From CAZLLE01 sp964560425 (GTDB lineage Bacteria > Campylobacterota > Campylobacteria > Campylobacterales > QNZT01): DNA of 64,000 nucleotides. The stretch lies in contig CAZLLE010000011.1 of NCBI GenBank assembly GCA_964560425.1, forward strand, positions 1 to 64,000, read 5' to 3'. Below are positions 17,030-24,895 of this stretch, in pieces. The position numbers and the translations under genes are program-made. Every line of letters starts with the position of its first letter. Position 1 is the stretch's first letter. The notes under the pieces were generated by a model. The model was not told the DNA's origin and searched no databases. It worked only from the letters and a program-made list of their open reading frames with translations.

Positions 17030-19120
17030 ATGAAGATAAAATCCCTTTATATCTCATCTTTTGAGAGAGGAGCAGGCAGTATTTTTGTCTGCTTGGGAAT
17101 GATGCATCTACTCAAAAGACGCTATCATAGAGTAGGGTTTTTTAGACCAATTATAAAACATACTGTTCAAGATGATCCACATATTCAACTACTTTTTAAT
17201 CACTTTTCACTCTCTCAAGATCCTCAAAGCTCATATGGTTTTACACTTGATAAATTTAGAGAACTAAGCTCAAAAGATAGAAACAATACTATTTTACAAG
17301 AGCTTATTATAAAGCTAAAGAAATTAGAAAAAGAGTTTGATTTTATCTTAATAGCAGGATTAAATAGAGAAGAGATAACTGTAAATCTAGATTTTGATAT
17401 AAATTTAGAGATAGCAAAAAATCTAGGTAGCTCTTTCATATCAATTATCAATGCAAAAGAGAAGAGTAATATAGAGATATTAGAAGCACTACAAGTTGAT
17501 AAAAACAGTATCAAAGATGAAGGCATTGACCATTTTGGAACATTTATAAATAGAGTAGCTCACTCAAATTTTTCATCTCTAACCAAACTTTTACATGAAA
17601 ACTCTATTGTCTCAAACTTCTATATTCTTCCACAAATTGATGCACTAGAGAGTATTAATATATCAGATATTAAAAAAGGATTAAAAGCCCAACTCCTTTT
17701 TGGAGAGACAAAAAATCTAAATAGACAAGTAAGACATACCAAAATTGCATCTATGACACTTGATAACTTTCTCAAACGAATAGAAGAGGGAGACCTAATT
17801 ATAGTTCCGGGGGATAGAAGTGATATTATTGTGGGCTCTCTTGTAGCAGTACATGCCAAAAGCACACCTACTATCTCAGGGATATTACTTACAGGTGGGC
17901 TAAGACCAAAAAAGATCATTGCGAAACTTTTACATGGATTTGATAATCTCTCTATTCCTATTTTGGCAATTGATACAGATACATATACTTCAGCTATGGA
18001 TGTAAGCCATATTAGACCTACAATTGAAGCAAAAAGTTATACAAAAATCGCAATTGCACTAGGAGCTTTTTGTAAATATATAAACAAATCAGAGATAACA
18101 GATAGATTACATATGGAGTCAACCTCCATAATGACACCATTAATGTTTCAATATAATCTTTTTGAAAAAGCTAGAAAAAAGAGAAAAAATATTGTACTGC
18201 CAGAAAGCAATGATAATCGAATATTAAGAGCAGCAGAAAATCTTCTAAATTGTAAGGCTGTAGATATTACACTCATTGGAAATAAAAAAGAGATATATCA
18301 TAGAGCGGCTCTTCTTGGATTAAATATAAAAAAAGCAACTATTATTAATCCTCAAACTTCAAATCTTACAGAAGAGTTTATTGAAACACTATACAATCTT
18401 AGAAAACATAAAGGCATGACAAAAGAACAAGCAAGAGATGTCATGACGCATAATGAAAACTATTTTGCAACAATGCTTGTACATCTGGGATATGTAGATG
18501 GAATGGTTAGTGGAGCAATTCATACTACAGCCCAAACAGTAAGACCAGCCTTTCAGATTATCAAAACACAACCAAATACATCAATTATCTCTAGCCTATT
18601 CTTCATGTGCTTAGATACAAAAGTACTAGTATATGCAGATTGTGCAATCAACCAATCCCCAAATAGTGAGGAGTTGGCACAAATTGCTATTAGCTCCGCA
18701 AAGAGTGCATCATCTTTTGGAATTGACCCCAAAATCGCAATGTTATCTTACTCTAGTGGAGATTCAGGCTCAGGTGAAGAGGTAGAGGAGGTAAGAGAAG
18801 CAACACAAATAATCAAACAAAGAGAACCATCTCTTGAGGTAGAAGGACCAATACAATATGATGCTGCAATTGATGAGGGTGTAGCCAAAACAAAACTACC
18901 AGATAGTCTAGTAGCAGGAAATGCAACTGTATTAATATTTCCTGATCTAAACACAGGAAACAACACATACAAAGCAGTCCAAAGAAGTAGTGGAGCTGTT
19001 GCAATTGGTCCAATACTGCAAGGATTAAACAAACCTGTCAATGATCTAAGCCGCGGAGCAAAAGTAGCAGATATCATAAATACTATTCTAATTACAGCAA
19101 TTCAGGCACAATCATCATGA
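17030..19120 (+). CDS. pta: phosphate acetyltransferase (long form)
   Basis: 696 aa. It interconverts acetyl-CoA and acetyl phosphate. The N-terminal third is the BioD-like P-loop-type domain (SFERGAGSIFVCLGMM near residue 10), followed by a DRTGG-like domain around 210-320 (GDRSDIIVGSLVA, SGILLTGGL), then the catalytic PTA_PTB domain from about 365 (RKNIVLPESNDNRILRAA, LVHLGYVDGMVSGA, SYSSGDSGSGEEVE, FPDLNTGNNTYKAVQR). It starts 3 bases after pgk and overlaps ackA by four bases (ATGA). Confidence 0.95.
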   Translation: MKIKSLYISSFERGAGSIFVCLGMMHLLKRRYHRVGFFRPIIKHTVQDDPHIQLLFNHFSLSQDPQSSYGFTLDKFRELSSKDRNNTILQELIIKLKKLEKEFDFILIAGLNREEITVNLDFDINLEIAKNLGSSFISIINAKEKSNIEILEALQVDKNSIKDEGIDHFGTFINRVAHSNFSSLTKLLHENSIVSNFYILPQIDALESINISDIKKGLKAQLLFGETKNLNRQVRHTKIASMTLDNFLKRIEEGDLIIVPGDRSDIIVGSLVAVHAKSTPTISGILLTGGLRPKKIIAKLLHGFDNLSIPILAIDTDTYTSAMDVSHIRPTIEAKSYTKIAIALGAFCKYINKSEITDRLHMESTSIMTPLMFQYNLFEKARKKRKNIVLPESNDNRILRAAENLLNCKAVDITLIGNKKEIYHRAALLGLNIKKATIINPQTSNLTEEFIETLYNLRKHKGMTKEQARDVMTHNENYFATMLVHLGYVDGMVSGAIHTTAQTVRPAFQIIKTQPNTSIISSLFFMCLDTKVLVYADCAINQSPNSEELAQIAISSAKSASSFGIDPKIAMLSYSSGDSGSGEEVEEVREATQIIKQREPSLEVEGPIQYDAAIDEGVAKTKLPDSLVAGNATVLIFPDLNTGNNTYKAVQRSSGAVAIGPILQGLNKPVNDLSRGAKVADIINTILITAIQAQSS

Positions 19121-20196
19121 AAATTTTGGTACTGAATGTAGGTAGTTCATCAATCAAATATAAACTTTTTGATATGCCATCTCAAAAAGTGATAAAGAGC
19201 AAAACTCTAGCAGAAGTAAAAGATTATGCAAAAGAGCTAAAAAATATATTAGAATCAATAGATGAAAATATAGACGCTTATGGTCACAGAGTAGTTCATG
19301 GCGGTGAAAAGTTTCACTCCCCCACCCTAATCACCAATGAAGTTATAAAAGAGATAGAGGAGCTAATACCACTAGCCCCCCTTCATAATAGAGCAAACTT
19401 AGAAGGAATAAAAATCTCAATAGCACATGATCTAGATAAACCTCAAATTGCTATTTTTGATACGGCATTTCACCAAAGTATGCCCCCATCATCTTTTATA
19501 TATCCCCTTCCCTATGATCTATATACAAAACACAATATCAGAAGATATGGCTTTCATGGAACATCTCACCATTTTGTAGCAAAAGAGGCATCTAAATATC
19601 TAAAAAAAGATCTAAACACCCTAAACCTAATAACCCTACATCTAGGAAATGGAGCAAGTGCCACAGCAATCCAAAATGGCAAAAGCATAGATACATCAAT
19701 GGGATTCACTCCACTAGAAGGACTCATGATGGGAACAAGATCAGGAGATATAGACCCTGCCATCATCTTTTATCTTCACTCTTTAGGCTTTGGCATAGAA
19801 CAAATAAATACTATACTACACAAAGAGAGCGGATTAAAAGGAGTTTGTGGAGAGAGTGATCTAAGAAAAATCTTAGATCAAAATAGCCCCAAATCAAAAC
19901 TAGCAATAGAGATTTTTACAAACAAAATCAAAAAATATATAGGAGCCTACAGCGTAGAACTAAGCAAAGTCGATGCCATAATCTTCACAGGTGGAATAGG
20001 AGAAAATAGCCCAATAATCAGAGAAAAAGTATGCCAAAACCTTGATATAAGTATCGATGCAACTTTGGATATAGAAAGAAATAACCAAAATATACAAGAG
20101 ATCAATACAACCAAAAGCAAAATAAAAATTTTGGTCATCAAAACAGATGAAGAGCTTGAAATTGCAAGAGAGAGTATGAAGGTTTTAAATTTTTAG
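19117..20196 (+). CDS. ackA: acetate kinase
   Basis: 359 aa, shorter than the roughly 400 of E. coli. LVLNVGSSSIKYKLF begins the protein; HRVVHGGEKF, FDTAFHQSMP, RYGFHGTSHHFV, LHLGNGASA, GTRSGDIDP and FTGGIGENS carry the conserved substrate residues. With Pta it makes ATP and acetate, or assimilates acetate at high concentration. Last gene of the operon; two hairpins follow. The shortening comes from a compact first lobe, with no motif lost. Confidence 0.96.
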   Translation: MKILVLNVGSSSIKYKLFDMPSQKVIKSKTLAEVKDYAKELKNILESIDENIDAYGHRVVHGGEKFHSPTLITNEVIKEIEELIPLAPLHNRANLEGIKISIAHDLDKPQIAIFDTAFHQSMPPSSFIYPLPYDLYTKHNIRRYGFHGTSHHFVAKEASKYLKKDLNTLNLITLHLGNGASATAIQNGKSIDTSMGFTPLEGLMMGTRSGDIDPAIIFYLHSLGFGIEQINTILHKESGLKGVCGESDLRKILDQNSPKSKLAIEIFTNKIKKYIGAYSVELSKVDAIIFTGGIGENSPIIREKVCQNLDISIDATLDIERNNQNIQEINTTKSKIKILVIKTDEELEIARESMKVLNF

Positions 20197-20222
20197 ATTG
20201 GAGACTATACTCTCCAATCTAA
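20193..20222 (+). terminator. terminator hairpin after ackA
   Basis: TTAGATTGGAGA (20193-20204) pairs with TCTCCAATCTAA (20211-20222) around CTATAC, a perfect 12-bp stem that overlaps the ackA stop codon at 20194-20196. No T run follows on the + strand; a second stem begins immediately. Confidence 0.6.
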
Positions 20223-20264
20223 CGCAACAATAACTTCATAATATAATAAAATTATTATTGCGTT
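20221..20264 (-). terminator. second hairpin between convergent ackA and hipA-like genes
   Basis: AACGCAACAATAA (20221-20233) pairs with TTATTATTGCGTT (20252-20264) with one mismatch and an 18-base AT loop. It shares two bases with the preceding stem and ends 5 bases before the stop of the HipA-like gene, so it probably ends transcription of that gene. Confidence 0.5.
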
Positions 20265-20269
20265 AGTAG

Positions 20270-21778
20270 TTAAATACCCAAATCTTTCAAAAATTTTCTC
20301 TGTTTCAATCTCTCTATCCTTCTATTATAAAACTTTTCAAGATGAGAAGAAAAATCAGTAAAGCCATATCTACTCTTTTGTACTTTTAGATTATCAAAGG
20401 CTGTAATCTTAGAGCTAATATCAATATAGTAGGGAAATTTATCTATAAAAATTTCTATCACTCTTTTTGCAATTTTTTTGGTTTGTAACTTACTGATGCC
20501 TAATCTAGCTGAAAGCATATAAAAAGAGTTGAGTGAAATATTTTGTCTCTTACCATCTAAGGCTAAGCCAAGCTCATCACTATCTCCTCTATATACACCA
20601 TTTGAGATAAGATCATATAGAGGGGAGAGTCTATATTTATTTCGACCGATATTAATAATGGATATATTTTTGAGATGCAAATCGGCATGTTCAATCACAA
20701 AAGAGAATAGATAAAACTCCAAAAATCTAATTTTTTCTTCTTTACCTTTTACAACCTCTCCAATGGAATCAAAAAGCTTTTCACTTGTAGTAAAATATTT
20801 CTGGTCACTTTTGATATTCATGATCTGAGCAAAATCTTTCTGTTCATATTTATAACCATCATATCTATCATATCGCTTGACCATATAATGAAAATCTATC
20901 TCTCCTACTACAAGACCACTCCAAGGGACATCAAACCCATAGGCATTTTTGGCAAAGCTCATAAAAAGATGTTCATTTAGTCCTAAATATGGTAGATACA
21001 TCTGATCCTTGGCTCTAAAATTATAAATAGCACTCCCTTCATTGTAGGGCTTAAGCATATAAAGAGCATTGTTACTTTGTTCTATCTTTTTGGATTCAAA
21101 ATCTATATTAACATCTATTTTATTTTGATAGCCACTAAGAGAGGAGTGTTTACCCTTGTCTTTAAGAATTTCATTATCTATATCTAGTTTTAGATCCAAA
21201 ATATTGACAAAACTTTGCTTCTCTAAAATATTCTCTTTTACCAAAACCCAATTTTTACGATCACTATAATCATTTTTGTAAGCATAAAGTTTATCTGCGA
21301 AGATAAAATCAAAATCTCCATGACTATTTTCAAGCTCCAACAATATCTCTGCCAAATTTTTACCTTCACTAATATAAGCATCTCGCCTATCACTCTCAGG
21401 AATCAAATTTTCAAAAATAGGAAATAGAGAAGAAGATATAAAAATACCATCTTTTATTAAGCCATCTAATTTTTTACCTTTATAGTTTTTATCATATTCA
21501 AAAAGATAACGCCCCTCCTCTTTATCTAAAAAACCAACTAATTCACCACTTTTTAAAACAGCTATATGGTTTATTTTTGGCTTTGAAATTCGCTGATAAT
21601 ATCTACCTCTACCCTCCCCTATAGCCTCAATTTCACCACTATTAATCAATAACTTAAGATAACGATTTAGTGTCCGTTTTGGTATATTTGTATGAATAAA
21701 AAGTTCAGAAATACTCTGCTGATAATTTTGCTCAAAACTCTCTACAATAATCTTTTCATATCTATTCAAAAAATCCAC
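20270..21778 (-). CDS. HipA-like serine/threonine kinase with built-in N-terminal winged-helix domain
   Basis: 502 aa. Residues 1-65 form a winged-helix DNA-binding domain (ISELFIHTNIPKRTLNRYLKLLINSGEIEAIG). From about 70 the HipA fold follows: SSLSGYQNK (213-220), equivalent to the autophosphorylated loop of HipA; YMLKP with K243; the catalytic loop EHADLHLKN with D366, H368 and K370; and metal-binding D389 in SPLYDL. E. coli HipA inactivates glutamyl-tRNA synthetase and is held by HipB; here no hipB neighbour exists and the DNA-binding part is fused. The GTG at 21778 has no spaced ribosome site; a TTG at 21769 has AAAGG at good distance and may be the true start. It could be an autoregulated toxin or a simple kinase-regulator. 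Confidence 0.8.
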   Translation of the reverse strand: MDFLNRYEKIIVESFEQNYQQSISELFIHTNIPKRTLNRYLKLLINSGEIEAIGEGRGRYYQRISKPKINHIAVLKSGELVGFLDKEEGRYLFEYDKNYKGKKLDGLIKDGIFISSSLFPIFENLIPESDRRDAYISEGKNLAEILLELENSHGDFDFIFADKLYAYKNDYSDRKNWVLVKENILEKQSFVNILDLKLDIDNEILKDKGKHSSLSGYQNKIDVNIDFESKKIEQSNNALYMLKPYNEGSAIYNFRAKDQMYLPYLGLNEHLFMSFAKNAYGFDVPWSGLVVGEIDFHYMVKRYDRYDGYKYEQKDFAQIMNIKSDQKYFTTSEKLFDSIGEVVKGKEEKIRFLEFYLFSFVIEHADLHLKNISIINIGRNKYRLSPLYDLISNGVYRGDSDELGLALDGKRQNISLNSFYMLSARLGISKLQTKKIAKRVIEIFIDKFPYYIDISSKITAFDNLKVQKSRYGFTDFSSHLEKFYNRRIERLKQRKFLKDLGI

Positions 21779-21781
21779 CTT

Positions 21782-21799
21782 TCACGCCAAATCACGCCA
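21782..21799. promoter_or_regulatory. tandem TCACGCCA repeat, one helical turn apart, at the HipA-like start
   Basis: TCACGCCA occurs at 21782-21789 and again at 21792-21799, exactly 10 bp apart, so both copies face the same side of the helix. They lie immediately upstream of the HipA-like start and overlap its ribosome site. GC-rich octamers stand out in this AT-rich spacer. They may be the operator for the winged-helix domain of the same protein; this is inference. Confidence 0.4.
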
Positions 21800-21968
21800 T
21801 TTTTATATTTTTAAGATATTTTTTATAATTATAGCTCAATTAATAGAAATTTACATTAAGGAGATAAAAATTTTAAATTTTGATTAATCTTTTTGGATAC
21901 AATAGAGAAAAAGAGTTCCTAATAATTAAAAATATATTAAAATAAAAAATCACTTTCAAGGAAACCGC

Positions 21969-22739
21969 ATGACAAAAACTTCAATTATTTTACTATTATC
22001 TACAATCTCAATTTTTGCTAATAGTGCAAAAGATATTTTTGATTCCAAATGTCTTTCATGTCACTCTCACTATATTGATAAACAAAAACTAAATGAAAAT
22101 TTTGATAAAAACAACACTATATTATCACTCAAAGCACCAACACTAAATCAACTCTCATTTATTCTAAAAGATCAAGTTGGAGATCGAATGATTGACCAAG
22201 AGGCTCATCGAATGGAGCTTGAAGAGTTTATCGAAGAGTATATCAAAAATCCCGATCCCAAAAAGAGTAAAATCACCAAACATATTTATAAATTTTTTAG
22301 AGATAGCCCATGTTTTGATGGAAATATAAGTGATGAAGAGATTGAACTGATATCTAACTATATTTATGATTATGGTGAAGAGGTGATTGTCAAACATAGT
22401 GTAGAGCGATTTAGTTATGAAGAGGCTCTCAAAAAAGCTCAAAAAGAGAATAAAATTATTTTGATTGAGGGATTTATACCATATTGTCGAGGTTGCATCA
22501 AAATGGATCAAGAGGTTATGGTAAATCCAAAAGTCAAAGAGAGACTAAATAAAAATTTTGTTTTTGTCAAAAAAAATGCGATCCTTGAAAAGTTTCCATT
22601 AGGAATTAAATCTTTGGGAACTCCAGCTTTCTACTTTATAGATGCAAATGGTTCAAAAGTGTTAAAAAAGGTACAAGGCACAGGCAATGTAGAGGAATTT
22701 TTGGAATTATTAAATTCACTCATCAAAAAAAAGAGGTAA
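21969..22739 (+). CDS. periplasmic cytochrome c / thioredoxin-like fusion protein
   Basis: 256 aa. A signal peptide (MTKTSIILLLSTISIFANS) precedes a c-type haem site C28-L-S-C31-H32 and a compact monohaem domain to about 135, with possible distal Met residues at 74 and 82. From about 145 a thioredoxin-like domain of the DUF255/thioredoxin_7 type follows: KIILIEGFIPYCRGCIKMD with the redox pair C173/C176, then the cis-Pro motif LGTPAFYFID. Haem and dithiol in one periplasmic protein suggest thiol-linked electron transfer or cytochrome maturation. The exact partner is unknown. Start ATG has CAAGGAAACC upstream. Confidence 0.82.
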   Translation: MTKTSIILLLSTISIFANSAKDIFDSKCLSCHSHYIDKQKLNENFDKNNTILSLKAPTLNQLSFILKDQVGDRMIDQEAHRMELEEFIEEYIKNPDPKKSKITKHIYKFFRDSPCFDGNISDEEIELISNYIYDYGEEVIVKHSVERFSYEEALKKAQKENKIILIEGFIPYCRGCIKMDQEVMVNPKVKERLNKNFVFVKKNAILEKFPLGIKSLGTPAFYFIDANGSKVLKKVQGTGNVEEFLELLNSLIKKKR

Positions 22740-22751
22740 AATACCAAAACA

Positions 22752-22796
22752 TAATAAAATCTCCATTATAATACGCCATTATAAGGAGATTTATTA
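22752..22796 (+). promoter_or_regulatory. long hairpin covering the -10 box and ribosome site of the channel gene
   Basis: TAATAAAATCTCC (22752-22764) and TTATAAT (22766-22772) pair with ATTATAA (22778-22784) and GGAGATTTATTA (22785-22796) around an ACGCC loop, about 19 bp with two single-base bulges. The 3' arm holds the AAGGAG ribosome site for the GTG at 22799. The 5' arm holds a TATAAT (22767-22772). It may end transcription of the upstream cytochrome gene, hide the ribosome site in read-through RNA, or bind a regulator as DNA. Confidence 0.6.
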
Positions 22797-22798
22797 TC

Positions 22799-23890
22799 GT
22801 GAAAAAAATTTTATCAATTATATTACTATTTAGTTTTTCGCTTTATGCTACAGAAACTATAAAAGTAGGTATCAAATATACAGAACCTTGGGTTATGTAT
22901 GATAAAAATGTATCAGAAGAGAAAAGAGTACCAAGAGGATTTAGTATTGATTTATGGAATGCCATAGCCCAGAACCTTGGACTCAAAACTCAATGGCTCT
23001 ACTATAATAATACAACAGAACTTGTAAATGCTACAAAAAATAGAGAAGTTAATAGCTCTATAGCAGCTATTACTATTAATTCTAATCGAGAAAAAACAAT
23101 AGATTTTTCTGCTTCTATGTATGAACTTGGTCTACAAGTAATGGTAAATACCCAAAACTCATCTTCTAGTGTTTTATCAATTATGGCAAAAGAGGTAAAA
23201 AAACTTATTACTACACAAACCATATTACTTTTTATTCTTTTTCTTCTAATTACTATTCATCTAAGGTGGTTTGTAGATAGACAAGATAAAAACTCAAATC
23301 TTTTTCCAAAAAATTATTTTAAAGGTATTTATGAATCTTTTTGGTGGGGTATTACAATGCTTGTAACTTGGGAAACACCTAGAAGTAAAGGTCTTGCTAG
23401 AACAATAGATCTACTCTGGCATATCACAGGTCTTATCTCTCTAAGTATTCTTACGGCAATTGTTACAGCTTCTCTCACGGCAAATGCTGTTGGTGGTTCC
23501 ATCAAAAGTCACAAAGATTTAGCAGGAAAATATGTAGCAGCTGTCGCCACCGATGCACCAAGAAAATATCTTGAAAAATTGGGTGCAAATGTAATACCTG
23601 TAAAAACACTTCAAGATGGAATTGATCTAATATTAAATGGCAAAGCTGAAGCTCTAGTACATGATGGACCTAGAATTGTATATCTTGCAAACAAACTAAA
23701 CAAAGAGCAAAAAAAGAGAGTTGTAACTGTTTTTCCATTTCAATTCAACCCACAAAACTATGGTATTATCTTCCCAACAGGAGATAAACTAAGAGAGAGA
23801 GTAAATCAAGAACTTTTAAAATTAAGAGAACCAAATGGCATCAACAAAAGTTATCATGACGAACTAAAAGAGAAGTGGATTAAAAATTGA
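22799..23890 (+). CDS. prokaryotic glutamate-receptor-like ligand-gated channel without a K+ filter
   Basis: 363 aa, GTG start with AAGGAG 11 bases upstream. A signal peptide (1-18) precedes ligand-binding lobe S1, with ITINSNREKTIDFS (91-104) holding the Arg that binds the ligand carboxylate. Membrane segment M1 is at 138-157, a re-entrant pore loop at about 176-193 (YESFWWGITMLVTWETP), M3 at 203-228 (ISLSILTAIVTASLTAN), and lobe S2 follows with VHDGP (D289). This is the GluR0-type topology. The potassium filter TVGYG is replaced by LVTWETPRSKG, so selectivity must differ or the protein may not conduct. An alternative is a membrane-anchored amino-acid sensor. Ligand unknown. Confidence 0.8.
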   Translation: MKKILSIILLFSFSLYATETIKVGIKYTEPWVMYDKNVSEEKRVPRGFSIDLWNAIAQNLGLKTQWLYYNNTTELVNATKNREVNSSIAAITINSNREKTIDFSASMYELGLQVMVNTQNSSSSVLSIMAKEVKKLITTQTILLFILFLLITIHLRWFVDRQDKNSNLFPKNYFKGIYESFWWGITMLVTWETPRSKGLARTIDLLWHITGLISLSILTAIVTASLTANAVGGSIKSHKDLAGKYVAAVATDAPRKYLEKLGANVIPVKTLQDGIDLILNGKAEALVHDGPRIVYLANKLNKEQKKRVVTVFPFQFNPQNYGIIFPTGDKLRERVNQELLKLREPNGINKSYHDELKEKWIKN

Positions 23891-23946
23891 TGAATTACAA
23901 CCATAAAAACCTAACAGACAAACCAATTTTTTAAAATCTCTTGATT

Positions 23947-24831
23947 TTATGAAGTCGTTATGAAGCGGGTCTCTATATATTTTTGAAATGCTTTAAATAG
24001 TATGGTTTTATACTTATTTTTGTGATAGATAATATATAGTTTTCGCTCTAAGCTGATATTTTTTAACTTTACTTCAAAGAGCTCTTCTCTTTTTAGCTCT
24101 TTGGAGACTACAAATTTTGATATGCATGTGATGACATCTCTATTTTTTTCAAGAAGAGTTTTCATCTCTTCAAACTCTGTAAACTCCATAAAAATATTTA
24201 GATCTTTGGCTATATTATCAAGAGAATTGAGAAAGATACCTCTAGTACCTGAACCTTTCTCTCTTAATATCCACTTTTTTGAAAATAACTGATCAATATA
24301 GAGTTCTCTATTTTTAAGTTTTTTATCGCTTGAAACCACAACAAGTTTATCTTCTCCTAGCTCCTCTTTTATGATATTTGGATCATCACACTCTATCTCT
24401 ATGATACCCATATCTATATCACCATTAAGAAGCATTTGAATAATTTGTGAAGAGTTTTTAATATTTTTATTTATAGTTGCATTTGGATGTTCAACCAAAA
24501 AATCAAAAATGATTTGAGGCATGATAAATTCACCTATAGTTTTACTAGAGGCAATTTTCAAAATACCAGAGAGTTTATCTTTCCTAAAAAAATCTTCAGC
24601 ATCTTTTAGAGCCAAAAAGTGTTTATAAGTTTTATCTTTAAAAAGCCTACCTCTCTCATTTAGTACCAATCTTTTACCAAGTCTATCAAATAGAGGTTCT
24701 GAAAGTTTTTTTTCAAGAGATTTAATAGCCAAAGATATAGCCGATTGACTTATCGACACTTTTTGGGCAAGTTGAGATATATGTGGACTCTCAGATAGTG
24801 CATAAAACAGTTCTAGTTCTCTCAATGTCAT
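23947..24831 (-). CDS. LysR-family transcriptional regulator (YeiE-like position)
   Basis: 294 aa. The N-terminal winged helix reads LRELELFYALSESPHISQLA then VSISQSAISLAIKSLEKKL, the standard LysR DNA-binding helix. From about 90 a periplasmic-binding-like effector domain follows (GILKIASSKTIGEFIMPQII, FLVEHPNATI). It lies just downstream of a yeiH-type gene; in E. coli yeiE (LysR) is next to yeiH, so a regulator-transporter pair is likely. A TATAAT on the - strand (24840-24845) lies only nine bases before the ATG, with no ribosome site, so its own transcript would be almost leaderless. Confidence 0.9.
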   Translation of the reverse strand: MTLRELELFYALSESPHISQLAQKVSISQSAISLAIKSLEKKLSEPLFDRLGKRLVLNERGRLFKDKTYKHFLALKDAEDFFRKDKLSGILKIASSKTIGEFIMPQIIFDFLVEHPNATINKNIKNSSQIIQMLLNGDIDMGIIEIECDDPNIIKEELGEDKLVVVSSDKKLKNRELYIDQLFSKKWILREKGSGTRGIFLNSLDNIAKDLNIFMEFTEFEEMKTLLEKNRDVITCISKFVVSKELKREELFEVKLKNISLERKLYIIYHKNKYKTILFKAFQKYIETRFITTS

Positions 24832-24861
24832 AATAAAAGATTATACTAGAATTTCTTATAA

Positions 24862-24889
24862 AATATAGCATGTTATGACATGCTATATT
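24862..24889 (-). terminator. hairpin between yeiH-like gene and LysR gene
   Basis: AATATAGCATG (24862-24872) and CATGCTATATT (24879-24889) form a perfect 11-bp stem with loop TTATGA. It lies 7 bases downstream of the yeiH-type stop on the - strand. A short TTTA follows, so it may end or reduce transcription before the LysR gene. Confidence 0.6.
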
Positions 24890-24895
24890 CTCATT

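Noticed and set aside
18813..19013. Leu/His/Gln-rich frames opposite pta
   Set aside because: Shadow composition of the conserved catalytic domain on the + strand.
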